Below are positions 50,561-59,590 of a stretch of DNA of 64,000 bases, in pieces. Position 1 is the stretch's first letter. Every line of letters begins with the position of its first letter. The translations under genes and the position numbers were made by a program. The notes beneath the pieces are model-generated. The model was not told the origin of the DNA. It made no database searches and saw nothing but the letters and a program-made list of their open reading frames with translations. Source of the DNA: Nocardioides renjunii (GTDB lineage Bacteria; Actinomycetota; Actinomycetes; Propionibacteriales; Nocardioidaceae); the NCBI RefSeq assembly GCF_034661175.1, contig NZ_CP141058.1, positions 682,001 through 746,000 on the forward strand, in the 5' to 3' direction.

Positions 50561-51815
50561 GACCGTCTTCACCTATGCCGCACCCGGCCTGAAGTTCGGC
50601 CGCGGCGCCAGCGACGAGATCGGCTGGGACGTCGAGCAGCTCGTCGCCACTGCGGGCTCGGCCCGGCGGGTGCTGCTGGTCACCGACCCCGGCGTGGCGG
50701 CGACCGGCAGCCCCGACCGGGTGGCGGCGTCGATGACCGCGCGGGGCCTCGACGTCACGGTGTTCGCCGGCGCCCGGGTCGAGCCGACGGACGCCTCGCT
50801 CGAGGAGGCCATCGCCTTCGCGCGCGACGCCGGGCCCTTCGACGCCGTCGTCGCCGTCGGCGGCGGGTCCGCGATCGACACCGCCAAGGCCGTCGACCTG
50901 CTGCTGACCAACGCCGGGTCGCTCATGGAGTACGTCAACGCGCCCGTCGGCGGCGGCCGGGCCCCCGAGCACCCTCTCCTCCCGCTCGTCGCCGTCCCGA
51001 CCACCACCGGCACCGGGGCGGAGTCGACGACCATCTGCGTCCTCGACGTGCTCGCGCTCAAGGTCAAGACCGGCATCTCCCACGCCCGCCTGCGGCCCAC
51101 CCTGGCCGTCGTCGACCCGGACCTCACCATGACGCAGCCGGCGATGGTGACCGCCTCGTGCGGGATGGACATCCTGTGCCACGCCCTCGAGAGCTGGACC
51201 GCGCGCTGGTTCGGCGACTTCGACGCCAAGCAGCCCGAGCAGCGGGTGCCCTACTGCGGCGCCAACCCGATCGCCGACATGTGGGCGGAGAAGTCGCTGT
51301 CACTGCTCGCCGGTGCGTTCCGGACCGCGGTGCGCGACGGCAGCGACCGCGAGGCGCGCGAGCAGATGGCGCTGGCCGCCACCTTCGCCGGGCTCGGCTT
51401 CGGCAACGCCGGCGTGCACGTCCCCCACGCCTGCGCGTACCCGATCGCCGGCCGCGTCCGGGACTACCGGCCCGAGGGCTACCCGGCCGACGAGCCCATC
51501 GTCCCGCACGGGATGGCCGTCGTGATGACGGCGCCCGCAGCCTTTGCGCTCACCCACGAGGCGTCGCCCGAGCGGCACCGACGTGCGGCCGAGCTGCTCG
51601 GCGGTGACGGCGAGCCACTCCCTGCCGTGCTGCGCGGGCTGATGCGCGACGTGGGCCTGCCGAGCGGCCTGGCCGAGCTCGGCTACGGCGCGGCCGACGT
51701 CGACGACCTGGTGGAGGGCGCGCTCAAGCAGCAGCGACTGCTCGCGACCGCCCCCATCGCGGTCACGGCCGAGGACCTGGCGACGGTGTTCCGGGAGTCG
51801 CTCGAGCACTGGTGA
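50553..51815 (+). CDS. Hydroxyacid-oxoacid transhydrogenase (iron-containing alcohol dehydrogenase family)
   Basis: From ATG 50553 the protein has 420 residues. It belongs to the type III alcohol dehydrogenases and most resembles the ADHFE1/HOT branch, which couples 4-hydroxybutyrate oxidation to 2-oxoglutarate reduction. Motifs: VAVGGGSAIDTAKAVDLLL, AVPTTTGTGAES, and the metal ligands in MDILCHALES, GNAGVHVPHACAYPI and VPHGMAVVM. The start overlaps the Nudix stop, so both are on one transcript. Family is certain; the exact substrate is inferred. Confidence 0.87.
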   Translation: MTETVFTYAAPGLKFGRGASDEIGWDVEQLVATAGSARRVLLVTDPGVAATGSPDRVAASMTARGLDVTVFAGARVEPTDASLEEAIAFARDAGPFDAVVAVGGGSAIDTAKAVDLLLTNAGSLMEYVNAPVGGGRAPEHPLLPLVAVPTTTGTGAESTTICVLDVLALKVKTGISHARLRPTLAVVDPDLTMTQPAMVTASCGMDILCHALESWTARWFGDFDAKQPEQRVPYCGANPIADMWAEKSLSLLAGAFRTAVRDGSDREAREQMALAATFAGLGFGNAGVHVPHACAYPIAGRVRDYRPEGYPADEPIVPHGMAVVMTAPAAFALTHEASPERHRRAAELLGGDGEPLPAVLRGLMRDVGLPSGLAELGYGAADVDDLVEGALKQQRLLATAPIAVTAEDLATVFRESLEHW

Positions 51816-51845
51816 GTCCGCCGCCCCCGTGGTCCGAGCAGTCGA

Positions 51846-51905
51846 TGTTCACCGCCAGGTGTACGCGAGTGCTTTGGGGTGCTTCCGTACAGGTGGAGCC
51901 GAACA
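51846..51905. repeat. Nested symmetric inverted repeat after the transhydrogenase gene
   Basis: Outer arms TGTTC (51846-51850) and GAACA (51901-51905) and inner arms TGTACG (51860-51865) and CGTACA (51886-51891) are separated by exactly 9 nt on each side, around a 20-nt centre. It could be a terminator-like or regulatory cruciform. No T-run follows. Confidence 0.4.
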
Positions 51906-52013
51906 ACGACTGTGCCTGACAGGGCCGCTGGCGCACGGTACTCCGTGGAGACCATCCGAACCTGGCTGTGGAGGACGGCCCGTCCGCCCGCTCCGGTCCC
52001 TACCGTCGATGAC

Positions 52014-52685
52014 ATGGAGCTCTGGACCGAGCGGCAGGCGACCAGGCACCTGATGGTGCCCGGCGTCGGTCGCGACGCAGCGCGCAGTGCCCTGAAGGCC
52101 AACGTGGCGGGACGCCCGCTGTCGGCAGGGGGCACGCTCCTGTACGACGCCCGCGCCGTGTGTGCCGTCCTCGATCGGATGGACCCGCCGTGCGAGATCC
52201 GCCAGCGGACGGGACGGCCGATCTTCGTGGCGCGCGTGGCGCCACGCACCCCAGATCCGGCGAGCTCGTGGCGAACGTGGCGCGGCGCCGACGTCCTGGC
52301 ACCGCGCCCCCAGCAGCTCGACGCGGTGCGAGGGTGGTGGCACCTGGGCTTCCGGCTGGAGGCGCTCTTGCGCGGCGTGGGGCAGTACAAGGGCGTGCCC
52401 TTCGTCGCGACCTGCGGCGGGATCGTGGTGCTCGGGGCCGAGATCCGCGGTATCGACGCCGCGCTGGCGGACGAGGGCGCGGCGCTCAGCGAGGCGCGGA
52501 TCGCCTCCTCCCCGCCCGGGTCGGACTACACGCGGCGGGCGTATGCCTTCGTACTCGACGAGCCGGGAGCCTGGTTCGACGGCCAGCGCGGCCGACGGTT
52601 CACGACCGGAGCGGGGGGCCCATTCCGGCTGCTCCACGGCAGGAAGCGGGATGCCTCGACCGGGCGACCTAGGATGGAAGCATGA
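52014..52685 (+). CDS. Hypothetical protein, unknown
   Basis: From ATG 52014 the protein has 223 residues with no family I recognise. The N-terminus (MELWTERQATRHLMVPGVGR) followed by ALKANVAGRPLSAGGTLLYD looks like a helix-turn-helix-type start of a small regulator or excisionase-like fold, then a basic middle and beta-rich C-terminus (FVATCGGIVVLGAEIRG). No signal peptide or membrane segment. TACCGT lies 8 nt before the start, possibly a leaderless promoter. Its stop overlaps the next ATG (ATGA), linking it to the 27-residue gene and the methyltransferase. Confidence 0.6.
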   Translation: MELWTERQATRHLMVPGVGRDAARSALKANVAGRPLSAGGTLLYDARAVCAVLDRMDPPCEIRQRTGRPIFVARVAPRTPDPASSWRTWRGADVLAPRPQQLDAVRGWWHLGFRLEALLRGVGQYKGVPFVATCGGIVVLGAEIRGIDAALADEGAALSEARIASSPPGSDYTRRAYAFVLDEPGAWFDGQRGRRFTTGAGGPFRLLHGRKRDASTGRPRMEA

Positions 52686-52765
52686 ACCCCCGCCACCGCC
52701 GACTCGTGATCCCGGTGGCACTGGGGACGCTCATCCTCATCGTCGTCCTCGCCGCGGTCCTGTGA
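52682..52765 (+). CDS. 27-residue single-helix membrane peptide
   Basis: ATG 52682 overlaps the preceding stop by 4 bp, and its stop overlaps the next GTG by 4 bp. It encodes MNPRHRRLVIPVALG followed by TLILIVVLAAVL: a basic N-terminus and one hydrophobic helix to the end. The double overlap indicates real, coupled translation. It is too short for normal gene callers. Function unknown. Confidence 0.6.
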   Translation: MNPRHRRLVIPVALGTLILIVVLAAVL

Positions 52766-54009
52766 GTGCACCGGACCTCACGCACGAGCTCCGCGACAGC
52801 GCCGAGTGGTCGCGGCTGCGGGCCGCGCTGCTCGACGCCGACCAGCTCGTCCGCGGACTGGCCAGTGGTCGGCGCAGGGGACAGCCGGCGCCGGTGACGG
52901 GTGGCCGCGAGGTGCAGCGGCTCGAGCTCCGGGTCGTCGACCTGCGGGCCGGGCGCCACCTGCAGGTGACGTCGTACGACGCCACGCAGGCGCACACCGC
53001 CAACCACCTGCTCGGGGAGGCCGCCGAGACGGCGGTCGACGAGCTGCTGGCGCAGCCGTTCGCCAACTGGCACGTCGAGACGGCGACCGAGACCCACCAG
53101 CTGCGGGTGACCAAGAAGGGCGTGCCGATGCTCCACACCTCGGCCCGCGCGGAGGCGGTGGAGGTGACCCGCGCCCACGACCGCGACAAGGACCGGCTGC
53201 TGCGCGGCGACGACCCGGTGCTGGTCGCCCTCGGCATCAGCGACGCCCAGGGCCGGGTGAAGCCGAGCCGTCAGGCGAAGTACCGCCAGGTGGAGGAGTT
53301 CCTCCGGCTGCTCGACGCCAGCCTGTCCGACGGCCTGGCCAAGGGTCACGTCCGCACCCCGACGCCCGACGACCCGCTGCGGATCGTGGACCTGGGCTGC
53401 GGCAACGCCTACCTCACCTTCGCCGCGCACCAGTTCCTCACCATGCCGACCGACCGGGGCGGACGCGGCCTGCCGGTCCGGGTGACCGGCGTCGACGTCA
53501 AGCAGCAGTCGGCCGACCACAACGCGTCGGTGGCGGCCGAGCTCGGGATCGAGGCGGACTTCGTCGTCGGCTCCATCGAGGACGCCCGGCTCGAGCAGGC
53601 GCCCGACGTGGTGCTCGCCCTCCACGCCTGCGACACGGCGACCGACGACGCCCTTGCCCGCGCCGTGGAGTGGGAGGCCGCGCTCGTGCTGGCGGCGCCC
53701 TGCTGCCACCACGACATCGCGGCCCAGCTCCGCAAGGCGCCGCCGCCCGCGCCGTACGCCGCGCTGACCCGCGACGGCATCCTGCGCGAGCGGCTGGCCG
53801 ACACGCTGACCGACGCGCTGCGGGCCGAGCTGCTGCGCGGGACGGGCTACCGGGTCGACGTGGTCCAGTTCGTCGAGAGCGCGCACACCCCGCGCAACAC
53901 CCTCATCCGCGCGGTGCGGACGGACGGCGCTTCCCGGTCCCGCGGCGAGTACGACGACCTCGTCGCCGCCTGGGGCGTCCGCCCCCGGCTCGGCGAGCTC
54001 CTCGCCTGA
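52762..54009 (+). CDS. SAM-dependent methyltransferase (Methyltransf_32 type)
   Basis: From GTG 52762 the protein has 415 residues. The N-terminal 200 residues are unique to the family (LRVVDLRAGRHLQVTSYDA, QLRVTKKGVPMLHTS). The C-terminal Rossmann methyltransferase has SAM motif IVDLGCGNAYLTFAAH and VTGVDVKQQSADHN, LALHACDTATDDALARA and LAAPCCHHDIAAQLR; CCHHD resembles the motif of a family with RNA-directed members. The N-terminal part may bind RNA. Substrate unknown. The TGA stop begins a 17-bp triplicate repeat. Confidence 0.82.
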   Translation: MSAPDLTHELRDSAEWSRLRAALLDADQLVRGLASGRRRGQPAPVTGGREVQRLELRVVDLRAGRHLQVTSYDATQAHTANHLLGEAAETAVDELLAQPFANWHVETATETHQLRVTKKGVPMLHTSARAEAVEVTRAHDRDKDRLLRGDDPVLVALGISDAQGRVKPSRQAKYRQVEEFLRLLDASLSDGLAKGHVRTPTPDDPLRIVDLGCGNAYLTFAAHQFLTMPTDRGGRGLPVRVTGVDVKQQSADHNASVAAELGIEADFVVGSIEDARLEQAPDVVLALHACDTATDDALARAVEWEAALVLAAPCCHHDIAAQLRKAPPPAPYAALTRDGILRERLADTLTDALRAELLRGTGYRVDVVQFVESAHTPRNTLIRAVRTDGASRSRGEYDDLVAAWGVRPRLGELLA

Positions 54010-54057
54010 TCGTGCTGCCGGCCTGATCGTGCTGCCGGCCTGATCGTGCTGCTGGCC
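54007..54057. repeat. Three tandem copies of a 17-bp unit at a gene end
   Basis: TGATCGTGCTGCCGGCC at 54007-54023 and 54024-54040, with one mismatch in 54041-54057. The first TGA is the stop of the methyltransferase gene. As 17 is not a multiple of three, the copies place stops in all three frames. Confidence 0.85.
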
Positions 54058-54081
54058 TGACCCCGCGGCTACCGTGGGCCC

Positions 54082-54972
54082 ATGGAGGTCCGACGGGTGG
54101 CAGTGGGTGCGGTGGTCGCGCTGCCGTTCCTGCTCGGCGCCGCCGCCGGTGCGCCCGGTGCAGCCGAGGACGTCGCCTTCCGGTTCTCCGACACCGACGT
54201 GGTCGAGTCGAGCGGCCTCGTGGTGCTCGAGGGTCCTGCGGCCGGCGGCCTCGTCGTCACCACCAACGACTCCGGTGACTCCGGACGGGTGTTCGCCGTC
54301 GACCCGGACACCGGTGACACCGTGGGCGTGACCTCGTGGGCCGGCGACCCGGTCGACGTCGAGGCACTCGCCCCGGCCGGTCCCGGCCACGTCTGGGTCG
54401 GCGACATCGGCGACAACGCCCGCGCGCGCGACTCCGTCGAGGTCCTGCGCGTGCCGGTCGGCCGCGGCGACCGCAGCGTGACGCCCGAGTCGTACGAGCT
54501 GGTCTATCCCGAGGGCGCCGGCGACGCCGAGGCGCTGCTGGCGGACCCGCTGACGGGCCGCCTCCTCGTGGTCACCAAGGGCGTCTTCGCCGGCACGGCG
54601 TACGCCGCTCCGCTCCAGCTGCGGGCCGACCGGCCCAACCGGCTGGTGGAGGTCGGCGACGCCCCGGGGCTCGTCACCGACGCCACGTTCCTGCCGGGCG
54701 GGGGCGGCGTCGTGATGCGGACCTACTCCCACGCCCACCTCGTCGCGTTCCCGTCGTGGGCGCCCGTCTCCTCATGGGAGCTGCCGCAGCAGGACCAGGG
54801 CGAGGGTATCGCGCTGGCCGGTCGGCGCCTGCTGGTCAGCACGGAGGGCGCCCGGTCGCAGGTCCTGGAGGTGGACCTGCCGCCCGCGGCCCGCACCACC
54901 GCCCTGCAGTCGCCGGCGTGGACGGCGCTGCGGTGGCTCGCGGCCGCGACGGGGAGACCGCTCCCGGCCTAG
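54082..54972 (+). CDS. Secreted beta-propeller-like protein, unknown
   Basis: A 296-residue protein with a probable signal peptide (1-29, ending GAPGAAED). The rest consists of repeating beta segments (ESSGLVVLEG, VVTTNDSGDSGRVFAVDPDTG, DVEALAPAGPGHVWVGDIGDN, VMRTYSHAHLVAFP), resembling a propeller of the esterase-like phytase or SdiA-regulated type. No catalytic residues can be named. The TAG stop overlaps the stop of the convergent racemase gene in the shared CTAG. Confidence 0.7.
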   Translation: MEVRRVAVGAVVALPFLLGAAAGAPGAAEDVAFRFSDTDVVESSGLVVLEGPAAGGLVVTTNDSGDSGRVFAVDPDTGDTVGVTSWAGDPVDVEALAPAGPGHVWVGDIGDNARARDSVEVLRVPVGRGDRSVTPESYELVYPEGAGDAEALLADPLTGRLLVVTKGVFAGTAYAAPLQLRADRPNRLVEVGDAPGLVTDATFLPGGGGVVMRTYSHAHLVAFPSWAPVSSWELPQQDQGEGIALAGRRLLVSTEGARSQVLEVDLPPAARTTALQSPAWTALRWLAAATGRPLPA

Positions 54973-55694
54973 GCCCGGGCCTGGACCCGGGCCGAGGCAG
55001 AGGGCTCGGCGAGCGCCTCGTCGAGCGCGGCCTGGACGTGCAGCGTCGTGCACGGGAAGACGGGCAGCTCGACGTCGGCCTGCTTGACCAGCAGCTCGAG
55101 CTCGGTGCACCCGAGCAGCACGCCGCCGGCCCCGGCGTCCCACAGCTCCTCGATGATCTCCACGACCCGGTTGCGGGTGCGGGGCAGCACGACGCCGTGG
55201 ACGAGCTCCTCGTAGATCGCGTCGTTGAGGAAGTCGTGGTGGCGGACGTCGGGGACGACGACCGAGAGGCCGTGGCCCCGCAGCCGGTCGACGAAGAACG
55301 GCTCCTGCATCGCGACCTTGGTCCCGATGAGCCCGACCGTCTCGACGCCCGCCTCACGCACCGCGGCGGCGACGACGTCGGCGAGGTGCAGCACCGGGAT
55401 GTCGACGGCCTCCTCGACCTGGTCGGCGACCTTGTGAAAGGTCGTCGTGCAGAGCAGCAGGAAGTCCGCGCCGGCCCGCTCGACGCCCCGCGCCGCCTCG
55501 GCGAGCAGCGAGCCGACCTGGTCCCAGCGCTCGTCGTCCTCGAGGTGGGTGACCTCGGCGAAGTCGACCGTCGTCAGGGCCAGCCTGGGCGAGGAGAGCC
55601 CGCCGAGGCGCTCGCGCATCCCGAGGTTGAGGTCGCGGTAGTAGACCGCGCTGCTCTCCCAGCTCATGCCGCCGACGAGTCCGATGGTCTTCAC
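54969..55694 (-). CDS. Aspartate/glutamate racemase family protein
   Basis: From GTG 55694 the protein has 241 residues of the Asp/Glu/hydantoin racemase family. It starts TIGLVGGMSWESSAVYYR. The two active-site Cys lie in LLLCTTTFHKVADQ and VLLGCTELELLV. The first motif is usually CNTAH, so Asn is replaced by Thr. Two-thirds of the fold is conserved (RDLNLGMRERLG, DIPVLHLADVV, GLIGTKVAM). An upstream in-frame Met at 55808 lies inside the SDR gene and is unlikely. Probably interconverts L- and D-aspartate. Confidence 0.88.
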   Translation of the reverse strand: MKTIGLVGGMSWESSAVYYRDLNLGMRERLGGLSSPRLALTTVDFAEVTHLEDDERWDQVGSLLAEAARGVERAGADFLLLCTTTFHKVADQVEEAVDIPVLHLADVVAAAVREAGVETVGLIGTKVAMQEPFFVDRLRGHGLSVVVPDVRHHDFLNDAIYEELVHGVVLPRTRNRVVEIIEELWDAGAGGVLLGCTELELLVKQADVELPVFPCTTLHVQAALDEALAEPSASARVQARA

Positions 55695-55714
55695 GCGCGG
55701 CAGTCTCCCACGTC

Positions 55715-56503
55715 TCAGGCCCGGTGCACCTTGTGCGCCGCGGCCTGGGCACGCGGCTTGATGACCAGCTCGTCGATGTCGACGTGCGACGGCCGGGTGG
55801 CCACCCACGCGATGGCGTCGGCGACGTCCTCGGCGAGCAGCGGCTCGGCGACGCCGGCGTACACCGCGTCGGCCTTCTCCTGGTCACCGCCGAAGCGGAC
55901 CAGGGAGAACTCCTCCGTGCGCACCATCCCGGGCGCCACCTCGGTGATCCGGATCGGCTCGCCGTTGAGCTCGAGCCGCAGCGTCTCGGTCACCACCTTC
56001 ACGCCGTGCTTGGCCGCGGTGTAGCCGCCGCCGCCCTCGTAGGCCCAGCGCCCGGCGGTCGAGCCGACGTTGACGATGACCGCGTCGCCGCTCGCGCGGA
56101 GCGAGGGGAGCAGGGCCTGGGTGACCCGGACGAGGCCGAGCACGTTGACGTCGTACATCCAGCGCCAGGCGTCGAGGTCGGCCGCGTCGACCCGGTCGAC
56201 GCCGACCGCTCCGCCGGCGTTGTTGACCAGTGCGTGGCACACCGGGACGGCCGCGGCCAGGGCCTCGACCGACGCCGCGTCGGTGATGTCGCAGGTGATC
56301 GCCTCGCCACCGATCTCGGCGGCCAGGTCCTCGATGCGGTCGGTGCGCCGGGCGGCGCAGACGACGCGGAAGCCCTGCGCGGCCAGGGCGCGCGCGGTGG
56401 CGGCGCCGATGCCGCTGGAGGCGCCGGTGACGACGGCGGTGCGGGGGTGGGCAGGATCGTGGGTCTGGCCGTGGGGGTGGTCGTGGGGGTGGTCCTGGGT
56501 CAT
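55715..56503 (-). CDS. Short-chain dehydrogenase/reductase
   Basis: From ATG 56503 (GGATGG upstream) the protein has 262 residues. Classical SDR features: TGASSGIGAATARALA, NNAGGAVG, catalytic Ser in VNVGSTAGRW and the YTAAK motif. After PGMVRTEEFS a C-terminal VDIDELVIKPRAQ suggests the YdfG/serine-dehydrogenase-like subgroup. Unusual is the N-terminal His/Pro-rich leader (HPHDHPHGQTHDPAHP), which could bind metal. It is 25 bp from the divergent RNase H gene. Confidence 0.88.
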   Translation of the reverse strand: MTQDHPHDHPHGQTHDPAHPRTAVVTGASSGIGAATARALAAQGFRVVCAARRTDRIEDLAAEIGGEAITCDITDAASVEALAAAVPVCHALVNNAGGAVGVDRVDAADLDAWRWMYDVNVLGLVRVTQALLPSLRASGDAVIVNVGSTAGRWAYEGGGGYTAAKHGVKVVTETLRLELNGEPIRITEVAPGMVRTEEFSLVRFGGDQEKADAVYAGVAEPLLAEDVADAIAWVATRPSHVDIDELVIKPRAQAAAHKVHRA

Positions 56504-56528
56504 GGAGCCATCCTGCCAAGATGTCCCG

Positions 56529-57263
56529 GTGATCATCGCGGCGGCAGACGGTTCGGCCCTCGGCAACCCCGGTCCGGCCGGCTGGGCCTGGTACGTCGAC
56601 GACGACTGCTGGGCCTCGGGCGGGTGGCCCCACGGCACCAACAACATGGGCGAGCTGATGGCCGTGCTCGACCTGCTGCAGCAGACCGCGCACCTCGACG
56701 ACGAGCTTCGCGTCTACTGCGACAGCACCTACGTCATCAACACCGTGACGAAGTGGATGGCCGGCTGGAAGCGGCGCGGCTGGCGCAAGGGCGACGGCAA
56801 GCCAGTGATGAACGTCGAGCTGGTCAAGGGCCTCGACGCTGCCATGCAGGGCCGCCGGGTCGACTTCGTGTGGGTCAAGGGCCACGCCGGGCACGAGCTC
56901 AACGAGGCGGCCGACCGGCTCGCCAACGCGGCCGCGGCGGCGTACCGCGACGGGCGCGAGCCCGACCCCGGACCGGGGATCCCGGACAGCTCGACCGCCC
57001 ACCCCGCCGCCAGCGTCGGGCAGGTCGAGCCGGAGCCGGACCTGTTCTCCGGCCTGGGCCCGGAGGAGCCGGACGTCGTCGTCCTCGCCGACGCGGCTCC
57101 GGCGCCCACCGCGCCCGACGTCGAGGTGGTGTCGCTCGACCTGCTGGACGGCGACACGGTCCGGCTCGGCTGGCGGGTCCCGGGCGACCCGTCCGCAGCG
57201 GTGCGCAGCGGCGTCTGGGAGCGCGCGGGGGACCAGTGGCGCCGGCGGACCGACGGGTCGTGA
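56529..57263 (+). CDS. rnhA: Ribonuclease HI with C-terminal extension
   Basis: From GTG 56529 the protein has 244 residues. The RNase H core (1-145) has the catalytic Asp in AADGSALGNPGPAGWAWY, Glu in NNMGELMAVLDLL, Asp in VYCDSTYVINTVTKWM and the His/Asp pair in VKGHAGHELNEAADRLAN. It cleaves RNA in RNA-DNA hybrids. The last 95 residues form a Pro/Asp-rich linker and a small beta domain (DLLDGDTVRLGWRVPGDPSA) not part of the standard enzyme. It is 25 bp from the divergent SDR start, so their promoters overlap. Confidence 0.88.
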   Translation: MIIAAADGSALGNPGPAGWAWYVDDDCWASGGWPHGTNNMGELMAVLDLLQQTAHLDDELRVYCDSTYVINTVTKWMAGWKRRGWRKGDGKPVMNVELVKGLDAAMQGRRVDFVWVKGHAGHELNEAADRLANAAAAAYRDGREPDPGPGIPDSSTAHPAASVGQVEPEPDLFSGLGPEEPDVVVLADAAPAPTAPDVEVVSLDLLDGDTVRLGWRVPGDPSAAVRSGVWERAGDQWRRRTDGS

Positions 57264-57301
57264 GCCGCGCCGGCGCCGGGCCGCCGTGGCACACTTCCGG
57301 G

Positions 57302-57673
57302 ATGCCTCCAGCGAAGCTCGCCGCAGCCGCGGCCCTCCTCGGCGGCCTGCTCTGGGTCGTCCGTGCCCTCCTCGGCGGCGGCTCCGACCCGCTCGCCGGC
57401 ACGCTGTTCCTCATCGGCCTGGCGCTCCTGCTCGTCGGGGCGGCCGTCTTCGGCACGACGCTCGTGCGGAGCGACGCGGTCGCGATGCGGGTGACCGTGG
57501 GCCTGGCGGCCGGGCTCCTCGCGCTGTCCCTCACCGAGGCCTTCCGCCCCGCCGACACCCCCTGGTACGACGGCGGCTGGGGCGTCCTCGCCGTCCTGCT
57601 GGGCGGACTGGGCCTCGTGCGCGGCAGGCGCGGCGCTTCCGGCCGGCCCGGGGCCGGCGCCCACTCGCGCTGA
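57302..57673 (+). CDS. Small four-helix membrane protein, unknown
   Basis: A 123-residue protein with four hydrophobic stretches (LAAAAALLGGLLWVVRALLG, LAGTLFLIGLALLLVGAAVF, VTVGLAAGLLALSLTEAF, WGVLAVLLGGLGLVRG) and a basic tail. ATG 57302. Many actinobacteria carry such proteins of no known function. It is 38 bp after the RNase H gene on the same strand. Confidence 0.7.
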   Translation: MPPAKLAAAAALLGGLLWVVRALLGGGSDPLAGTLFLIGLALLLVGAAVFGTTLVRSDAVAMRVTVGLAAGLLALSLTEAFRPADTPWYDGGWGVLAVLLGGLGLVRGRRGASGRPGAGAHSR

Positions 57674-57743
57674 ACCCACCCCTCCGGGCGCGGTGGACGA
57701 CACCACCGGGAACACCGGGGCCCCTCGCGCGGTTGCACCGGAG

Positions 57744-57761
57744 GTGCCCGCGTCCGGGCAC
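57744..57761. terminator. Hairpin upstream of mshA
   Basis: GTGCCCG, 4-nt loop, CGGGCAC: seven perfect base pairs 30 bp before the mshA start. It may end the preceding unit or act in the mshA leader. No T-run. Confidence 0.4.
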
Positions 57762-57790
57762 TCCCCGGACGGGCGGACACAGGAGGCAGC

Positions 57791-59047
57791 GTGGGCGAGC
57801 GGGTGGCGATGATCAGCCTGCACACCTCCCCCCTGGACCAGCCGGGCACCGGTGACGCCGGGGGGATGAACGTCTACGTGATCGAGCTCTCCAAGCGGCT
57901 GGCCGCCCAGGGCATCGACGTCGACGTCTTCACCCGCGCCACGTCCTCGGCGCTGCCGCAGGTCGTCGAGGCCGCCGACGGGGTGCTGGTGCGCCACGTC
58001 GCCGCCGGGCCCTTCGAGGGCCTCACCAAGGGCGAGCTGCCGGGCCAGCTGTGCACCTTCGCCCGCGAGGTGCTGCGCGCCGAGGCGATGCAGCCGCTCG
58101 GGCACTACGACGCCGTGCACTCCCACTACTGGCTCTCCGGCCAGGTCGGGGCGCTGGCCCGCGACCGGTGGAACGTGCCGCTCGTGCACTCCATGCACAC
58201 CATGGCCAAGGTCAAGAACGAGGCGCTCGCCGCGGGCGACACCCCCGAGCCGCTGTCGCGCGTCATCGGCGAGGAGCAGGTGGTGGAGGCCGCCGACCTG
58301 CTGGTCGCCAACACCGACACCGAGGCGCGCCAGCTGGTCGACCTCTACGACGCCAGCCCCGACGCGGTCGAGGTGATCCACCCCGGGGTGGACCTGTCGG
58401 TCTTCGCCCCCCGCGGGCGCGCCGAGGCCCGCCGTGAGCTGGGCCTCCCCGAGGACGCCGTCGTGCTGCTGTTCGCGGGCCGCATCCAGCCGCTCAAGGC
58501 GCCCGACGTGCTGCTCCGCGCCGTGGCGGTGCTGCTCGACGAGGACCCGTCGCTGCGGGGGCGCCTCGTCGTACCCGTGGTGGGCGGCCCCTCCGGCTCC
58601 GGGCTCGAACACCCGACCTCCCTAGCCGACCTGGCCGCCGACCTCGGCATCAGCGACGTGGTCCGGTTCGTCCCGCCGGTCACGCAGGCCGAGCTGGCCG
58701 TGTGGTCCTCGGCGGCCACCGCGGTGGCGGTGCCGTCCTACAACGAGTCGTTCGGCCTGGTGGCCGTCGAGGCGCAGGCGACCGGTACGCCGGTGGTCGC
58801 GGCCGCGGTCGGTGGCCTCACCACCGTGGTGCGGGACGGCGTCAGCGGCCTCCTGGTCGCCACCCACGAGCCCCGCGACTGGGCGGCCAGCCTCCGCCGC
58901 CTCGTCGACGACCCGGCGCTCGTGGAGCGGCTCGGACGTGGTGCCGTGGCGCACGCCCAGGAGTTCTCGTGGGAGCACACCGCCGCCCTGACGTTGAAGG
59001 CCTACGAGCGCGCCGCCGGCCGGATGCGTGCTGAGATGGCCTCATGA
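57791..59047 (+). CDS. mshA: D-inositol-3-phosphate glycosyltransferase (mycothiol synthesis)
   Basis: A 418-residue GT4-family enzyme. It couples UDP-GlcNAc to inositol 3-phosphate, the first step of mycothiol synthesis, found only in actinobacteria. MshA signatures are visible: [67 protein letters not shown] and [20 protein letters not shown]. Start GTG 57791 with AGGAGG upstream. The stop overlaps the YbjN gene by 4 bp. Confidence 0.95.
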   Translation: MGERVAMISLHTSPLDQPGTGDAGGMNVYVIELSKRLAAQGIDVDVFTRATSSALPQVVEAADGVLVRHVAAGPFEGLTKGELPGQLCTFAREVLRAEAMQPLGHYDAVHSHYWLSGQVGALARDRWNVPLVHSMHTMAKVKNEALAAGDTPEPLSRVIGEEQVVEAADLLVANTDTEARQLVDLYDASPDAVEVIHPGVDLSVFAPRGRAEARRELGLPEDAVVLLFAGRIQPLKAPDVLLRAVAVLLDEDPSLRGRLVVPVVGGPSGSGLEHPTSLADLAADLGISDVVRFVPPVTQAELAVWSSAATAVAVPSYNESFGLVAVEAQATGTPVVAAAVGGLTTVVRDGVSGLLVATHEPRDWAASLRRLVDDPALVERLGRGAVAHAQEFSWEHTAALTLKAYERAAGRMRAEMAS

Positions 59048-59544
59048 GCGCCCTCGAGACGATCCGCGCCTACCTCGCCGACAACGAGATCGAGCACGAG
59101 GAGACGAGCCGCGAGGGCGTCCCCGGCGCCCGCTTCTCGCTGACCCTGCCGGGTGAGAAGAAGCTGCAGACCCCCGTGCGCCTCGACGTCGGCCCGCACG
59201 CGCTCGGCGTGCACGCCTTCGTGTGCCGCAACCCCGACGAGAACCACGCGCGCGTCCACCGCTGGCTGCTCGAGCGCAACCTGCGGATGTACGCCGTCTC
59301 CTTCGCCGTCGACCGCCACGGCGACATCTACCTCGAGGCACGGCTGCCGCTGGCCGCGGTCAGCGCCGACGAGCTCGACCGGATCCTCGGCTCGGTGCTC
59401 GCCAATGCCGACGAGTCCTTCAACGCCATCCTCGAGCTCGGCTTCGCCTCCTCGATCCGCAAGGAGTGGGAGTGGCGGACCTCCCGCGGGGAGTCGACCC
59501 GCAACCTCGAGGCGTTCCGCGGCTGGCTCGAGGCCCAGCCGTGA
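59044..59544 (+). CDS. YbjN domain-containing protein
   Basis: A 166-residue protein with the YbjN/Tir-chaperone-like fold: [64 protein letters not shown]. Actinobacteria commonly encode it next to mshA, as here. ATG 59044 overlaps the mshA stop. Role unknown, perhaps a chaperone. Confidence 0.87.
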   Translation: MSALETIRAYLADNEIEHEETSREGVPGARFSLTLPGEKKLQTPVRLDVGPHALGVHAFVCRNPDENHARVHRWLLERNLRMYAVSFAVDRHGDIYLEARLPLAAVSADELDRILGSVLANADESFNAILELGFASSIRKEWEWRTSRGESTRNLEAFRGWLEAQP

Positions 59545-59565
59545 CCTCCCAGCCGTGAGGACCGG

Positions 59566-59590
59566 CGCCGGGATCCCCTAGGCCCCGGCG
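59566..59590. terminator. Bidirectional hairpin between the YbjN and EamA genes
   Basis: CGCCGGG (59566-59572) and CCCGGCG (59584-59590) pair around an 11-nt loop that contains the EamA stop codon. It lies between convergent genes, where one terminator can serve both. Confidence 0.5.
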
